A stretch of 7,190 bases of DNA, taken from NCBI GenBank assembly GCA_016210285.1, contig JACQUN010000168.1, positions 1 to 7,190 of the forward strand, given 5' to 3'. The translations under genes and the position numbers were made by a program. The notes under the pieces are model-generated. The model did no database searches, was not told the DNA's origin, and worked only from the letters and a program-made list of their open reading frames with translations. Source of the stretch: Chloroflexota bacterium (lineage in GTDB: Bacteria; Chloroflexota; Dehalococcoidia; UBA1127; JACQUN01). Position 1 is the first letter of the stretch; each line of letters opens with the position of its first letter. This document shows positions 4,642 through 7,190 of this stretch, one piece after another.

Positions 4642-5655
4642 ATGCCCACGCGTGAGCTGCGGTATCGAGATGCGGTCAACGAGGCCCTGCGGCAGGAGAT
4701 GCGGCGAGACCCCACCGTTATCATCCTGGGCGAGGACATCGCCGGAGCGGCTGGCCGCGCCCATCTGGGCTTCATTGACGCCTGGGGAGGCGCCTTCCGC
4801 GTCACCAAGGGCCTCATCACGGAGTTCGGCCCCGAGCGGGTGCGGGACACCCCCATCTCCGAGGCGGGATTCATCGGCGCAGCGGTGGGCGCCGCCGCCA
4901 GCGGCCTTCGCCCGGTGGCCGAGCTGATGTTCGTGGACTTTGTCGGCGTGTGCCTGGACCAGCTCCTCAACAACGCCGCCAAGATGCGCTACATGTACGG
5001 CGGCCAGATCAAGGTCCCCCTGACGCTCCTCACGCGTATCGGCGCTGGCACCGGCTCCGCTGCCCAGCACTCCGAGTCCTTCTACTCCATCTTCGCCCAC
5101 TTCCCCGGCCTCAAGGGGGTGGTGCCCTCAGACCCCTACACGGCCAAGGGGCTGCTCATCGCCGCCATCCGTGACGACGACCCCGTCGTGGTGTTTGACC
5201 ACAAGCGCCTCTACAACACCGCCGGCCCTGTCCCGGAAGAGCCTTACGCCCTGCCCATCGGCAAGGCGCGGGTGCTGAAGCCGGGCAAGGACGTGACGCT
5301 GGTGGGCCTCTCCCTCATGACCTCCCTGTGCTCGGAGGCGGCTGGCAGGCTGGCCGAGGAGGGCATTGACGCGGAGGTGGTGGACCTCCTGAGCATCTCC
5401 CCCATTGACTACGACACGGTCATCGAGTCGGTGCGCAAGACCCACCGGCTGGTGGTGGTGGACGAGGACACGCCCCGCTGTAGCGTGGCCTCCGAGGTCG
5501 TCTCCATGGTGGCGGAGGAGGCCCTGGACTACCTGGATGCGCCACCCAGGAAGGTGACAGCACCCCATACCCCGGTGCCCTATAGCCGGCCCCTGGAAAC
5601 GGAGTACATCCCCAGCGCTGAGCGGGTCATCGCCGCCGTCAAGGGGATGTTGTAG
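4642..5655 (+). CDS. acoB: 2-oxo acid/acetoin dehydrogenase E1 component, beta subunit
   Basis: A 337-residue partner of the preceding alpha chain, with transketolase-like pyrimidine-binding and C-terminal domains. Key features are ILGEDIAG (28-35), DTPISEAGFIGAAVGAA (69-85) with E74 as the glutamate that activates thiamine, VAELMFVDF (92-100), and GSAAQHSESFYSIFAHFPGLKGV (138-160) with H143 near the active site. VPSDPYTAKGLL (161-172) and FDHKRLYN (185-192) follow, then the C-terminal LVVVDEDTPRCSVASEV (270-286) and VTAPHTPVPYS (305-315). The last motifs match AcoB-type beta chains closely. AGGAGG lies five bases before ATG 4642. Translation with the alpha subunit from one transcript fits their obligate complex; substrate remains open. 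Confidence 0.94.
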   Translation: MPTRELRYRDAVNEALRQEMRRDPTVIILGEDIAGAAGRAHLGFIDAWGGAFRVTKGLITEFGPERVRDTPISEAGFIGAAVGAAASGLRPVAELMFVDFVGVCLDQLLNNAAKMRYMYGGQIKVPLTLLTRIGAGTGSAAQHSESFYSIFAHFPGLKGVVPSDPYTAKGLLIAAIRDDDPVVVFDHKRLYNTAGPVPEEPYALPIGKARVLKPGKDVTLVGLSLMTSLCSEAAGRLAEEGIDAEVVDLLSISPIDYDTVIESVRKTHRLVVVDEDTPRCSVASEVVSMVAEEALDYLDAPPRKVTAPHTPVPYSRPLETEYIPSAERVIAAVKGML

Positions 5656-5664
5656 GGGAAGCCT

Positions 5665-6657
5665 ATGCCCAAGCCCCGGGTCTTCGTCACCCGCCGCATC
5701 CTGCAGGAGGCCCTGGACCTCCTGGCTCCCGAGACCGACATGAAGGTGTGGGAGGGCGATTTCCCCACGCCGCACGACGTGCTGACGGCGGAGGTGCGGG
5801 AGATGGACGGCGTGCTCACGATGCTGACGGAGCGGGTTGACGCCGCCCTCCTGGATGCGGCCCCCCGCTTGCGCGTGGTGAGCAACATGGCGGTGGGCTA
5901 CGACAACATTGATGTGGCGGCGGCCACCCGGCGCGGCATCCTGGTGGGGAACACCCCCGGCGTCCTCACCGAGACCACGGCGGACTTCGCCTTTGCCCTG
6001 CTGCTGGCTGCGGCGCGGCGCGCGGTGGAGGGGGAACGGTTTGTGCGAGAAGGGAAGTGGCAGACCTGGCACCCTACAGCCTTCCTGGGCCTGGACGTGC
6101 ACGGGGCCACACTGGGGATTGTCGGCCTGGGGAACGTGGGACAGGAGGTAGCCAGGCGCGCCCTGGGCTTCTCCATGAGGGTGATCTACTACGACTCGGT
6201 GCGGCGGCGGGATGTCGAGCAGCGCTACTCGCTGGAGTATTGCCCTGACCTGCCAAGCCTCCTGCGCCGCTCCGACCTCGTCACCTTGCACGTCCCTCTC
6301 ACGCCTCAGACCCACCACCTTATCGGGGCCGGGGAGCTTGCCTTGATGAAGCCGCATGCCATCCTGGTGAACACGGCCCGTGGCCTGGTGGTGGACCCCA
6401 AGGCCCTCTATGAGGCCCTGCATGAAGGTCGCATCGCCGGGGCGGCCCTGGATGTCACCGAACCAGAGCCCATCCCTCCGGACGACCCTCTCCTCACCCT
6501 CCCCAACGTCATCGTCACACCCCACATCGGCAGCGCCAGTGTGGCAACCCGCACCCGCATGGCGGTGCTGGCCGCCCAGAACCTCCTGGCGGGCCTCAAA
6601 GGCCAGCCCATGCCCCACTGTGTGAATCCGCAGGCCGTGAAGCAAGGCAGGGGATAG
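5665..6657 (+). CDS. gyaR: D-2-hydroxyacid dehydrogenase, glyoxylate/hydroxypyruvate reductase type
   Basis: A 330-residue cytoplasmic NAD(P)H enzyme of the D-isomer-specific 2-hydroxyacid dehydrogenase family, reducing glyoxylate, hydroxypyruvate or similar 2-oxo acids. The N-terminal catalytic part holds SNMAVGYDNIDVAAATRRG (73-91) and GNTPGVLTETTADFAFALLL (95-114). The Rossmann motif GLGNVG is at 154-159 and strand 2 ends in YYD (175-177), an Asp that favours NAD although SVRRR follows. The catalytic triad is R239 (NTARG), E268 (EPEP) and H287 (TPHIGS). The sequence pattern is close to archaeal GyaR. It starts nine bases after the E1 beta stop, a weak GGGGAAG ribosome site precedes ATG 5665, and translational coupling is likely. 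It probably handles a 2-oxo acid linked to the E1 substrate pool; the exact substrate is not readable. Confidence 0.92.
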   Translation: MPKPRVFVTRRILQEALDLLAPETDMKVWEGDFPTPHDVLTAEVREMDGVLTMLTERVDAALLDAAPRLRVVSNMAVGYDNIDVAAATRRGILVGNTPGVLTETTADFAFALLLAAARRAVEGERFVREGKWQTWHPTAFLGLDVHGATLGIVGLGNVGQEVARRALGFSMRVIYYDSVRRRDVEQRYSLEYCPDLPSLLRRSDLVTLHVPLTPQTHHLIGAGELALMKPHAILVNTARGLVVDPKALYEALHEGRIAGAALDVTEPEPIPPDDPLLTLPNVIVTPHIGSASVATRTRMAVLAAQNLLAGLKGQPMPHCVNPQAVKQGRG

Positions 6658-6672
6658 CCCCTTCAGCTTTTT
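6649..6672 (+). terminator. Possible terminator of the E1 operon
   Basis: AGGGG / CCCCT (6649-6653, 6658-6662) forms a 5-bp stem that has the stop codon in its loop, and a T5 run follows at 6668-6672. The stem is short and the T-run is six bases away, so it is weak at best. Confidence 0.35.
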
Positions 6673-6722
6673 CTGGACCTGGTACAGCCGCCTATGCCGA
6701 GCTTGGGTAGCCTCAGCCTCAG

Positions 6723-6797
6723 CAATACCTGCACTACTTTTGGGCGCGGTAGCAGGTATTGGACGGCTTAGGAGGGGATGAGGCGGGTAATACCTGC
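6723..6797. repeat. AATACCTGC motif: 10-bp inverted pair plus a third copy
   Basis: CAATACCTGC (6723-6732) and its exact complement GCAGGTATTG (6752-6761) flank a 19-base loop. A third AATACCTGC lies at 6789-6797. Possible uses are a transcript hairpin, a regulator operator, or the remnant of a recombination site. Confidence 0.5.
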
Positions 6798-6877
6798 AAG
6801 CGCACCAACTTGACCACATTTCTGCACGAGGGAATCCCAACTTCTTCGGACTGGGTCCTATTTGCAGTACTCTCTGG

Positions 6878-6906
6878 TTGTATCATCAAGTGATTTGTGC
6901 TATGAT
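6878..6906 (+). promoter_or_regulatory. Predicted promoter of the small Gly-rich protein gene
   Basis: TTGTAT (6878-6883), a 17-base spacer and TATGAT (6901-6906) preceded by TGC (extended -10). An ATTCG/CGAAT inverted repeat (6905-6918) overlaps the -10 and the start region. It lies 51 bases upstream of the ATG at 6958. Confidence 0.65.
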
Positions 6907-6957
6907 TCGTTACCGAATAGCCGATACCCAGGCGATTATGTAGAAAGGAGGCAGCGA

Positions 6958-7089
6958 TGAATACACCAATGAACAAAGGTGGCAAGGGTGGGGGGAAGGG
7001 CGGAGGCGGTTCGCCTAATCCCGGCTGGCCGAGCAAGACTCCTAATCCCTCAGGACCAGGCAGAATAAATAACCCGGCAAAGAAGTAAA
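6958..7089 (+). CDS. Small Gly/Pro/Lys-rich protein, 43 residues, function unknown
   Basis: The frame starts at ATG 6958 with AAAGGAGG six bases upstream, a near-perfect ribosome site, and ends at TAA. Its own promoter lies 51 bases upstream. Residues 8-18 are almost only Gly and Lys (KGGKGGGKGGGG region). Residues 19-37 repeat a PNP theme (SPNPGWPSK, then TPNPSGPGR), and the end is NNPAKK. It is strongly basic, with no Cys, no signal peptide and no membrane segment, so it is probably disordered. AAT, ACA, AAA and ATA codons contrast with the GC-rich usage of the operon to the left, suggesting transfer or a different genomic compartment. I cannot assign a function. An RNA/DNA-binding or chaperone-like peptide is possible but speculative. 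Nothing shows a peptide-modification enzyme in the window. Confidence 0.65.
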
Positions 7090-7156
7090 GGTGAAGGCGC
7101 TAGTGTCCCGACAGGCGTTTTAGTGACATTAATATCGACTCTGGGGTTTTGGTCCA

Positions 7157-7190
7157 ATGAAACCGCTTGCCTTCCCTGTTGAACTTCTCA
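7157..7190 (+). CDS. Possible start of a further gene, cut by the window end
   Basis: ATG 7157 opens a frame MKPLAFPVELL that runs to the edge without a stop. No convincing ribosome site precedes it. Eleven residues are too few to identify it. It would lie 67 bases after the small Gly-rich gene. Confidence 0.25.
   Translation, partial: MKPLAFPVELL

Larger units (their letters stand above)
6658..6957. other. 300-base region without a supported gene
   Basis: Between the dehydrogenase and the small Gly-rich gene. It holds tandem AGCCTC units near 6709-6722, three copies of AATACCTGC (separate entry), and from about 6880 the promoter of the small gene. Composition shifts here from GC-rich to clearly more AT-rich. 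A minus-strand frame across 7036-6734 is open, but it reads through the small gene, is Pro-rich at one end and has no recognisable domain. I do not support it. Confidence 0.5.

Noticed and set aside
3480..4982. 500-residue open frame on the minus strand
   Set aside because: It lies antisense to the E1 alpha and E1 beta genes. The translation is Arg/Pro/Ala-rich without domain motifs, as expected opposite GC-rich coding DNA.
5128..6840. 570-residue open frame on the minus strand
   Set aside because: Antisense to E1 beta and the hydroxyacid dehydrogenase, whose catalytic motifs are intact. The translation is His/Gly-rich with no recognisable fold.
6734..7036. 100-residue minus-strand frame
   Set aside because: It overlaps the promoter and most of the 43-residue gene. 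Its Pro-rich N-terminus is the complement of the Gly-rich block, and no ribosome site is evident.
1..7190. tRNA, rRNA or CRISPR array
   Set aside because: No cloverleaf, rRNA-like core or regularly spaced repeats of CRISPR length were seen on either strand.

Overview
The window is GC-rich bacterial DNA with short intergenic gaps, clear Shine-Dalgarno sites and several hairpin repeats. Gene content (AcoAB-like E1 pair, GyaR-like dehydrogenase, PAS-LuxR regulator, Usp, DoxX, BldC-like protein) and the interspersed 'cctgtcctgagcctgg'-type repeat fit an environmental Chloroflexota (Dehalococcoidia-like) genome. This placement rests on overall impression, not a marker gene, and is tentative.

Left part (1-2750), minus strand. 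In transcription order the genes are a small BldC/excisionase-like DNA-binding protein (2447-2214), a DoxX-family membrane protein (2082-1459), a universal stress protein (1272-775) and a C-GCAxxG-C-C family redox protein (655-152). The last is the most striking item. Its frame contains an in-frame TGA at codon 21, exactly where the family has its first conserved cysteine. The TGA is followed at once by a strong bacterial SECIS-like stem-loop, so I annotate the gene as a selenoprotein. Conventional gene callers would truncate it to 125 residues and lose the active-site residue. Two copies of a roughly 51-base hairpin with an identical C-rich loop lie downstream of the doxX and selenoprotein genes. 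The set suggests redox and stress defence, but only the orientation and neighbourhood link the genes.

Middle (2579-3608). A 173-base repeat full of hairpins, with imperfect terminal inverted repeats, abuts the stop codon of a minus-strand PAS-LuxR regulator (3446-2748). The regulator is divergent from the next operon. The 162-base gap between them carries two facing promoters and a perfect 13-base palindrome.

Right part (3609-6657), plus strand: a tight three-gene operon. It holds E1 alpha and E1 beta of a thiamine-diphosphate 2-oxo acid/acetoin dehydrogenase and a glyoxylate/hydroxypyruvate reductase-like D-2-hydroxyacid dehydrogenase. The E2 and E3 subunits are not in the window. The PAS-LuxR protein is the obvious candidate regulator.

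End (6658-7190): visibly more AT-rich. It has 300 bases without a gene but with a repeated AATACCTGC motif, then a well-formed promoter and a perfect Shine-Dalgarno site driving a 43-residue Gly/Pro/Lys-rich protein of unknown function. A possible further gene start runs off the edge.
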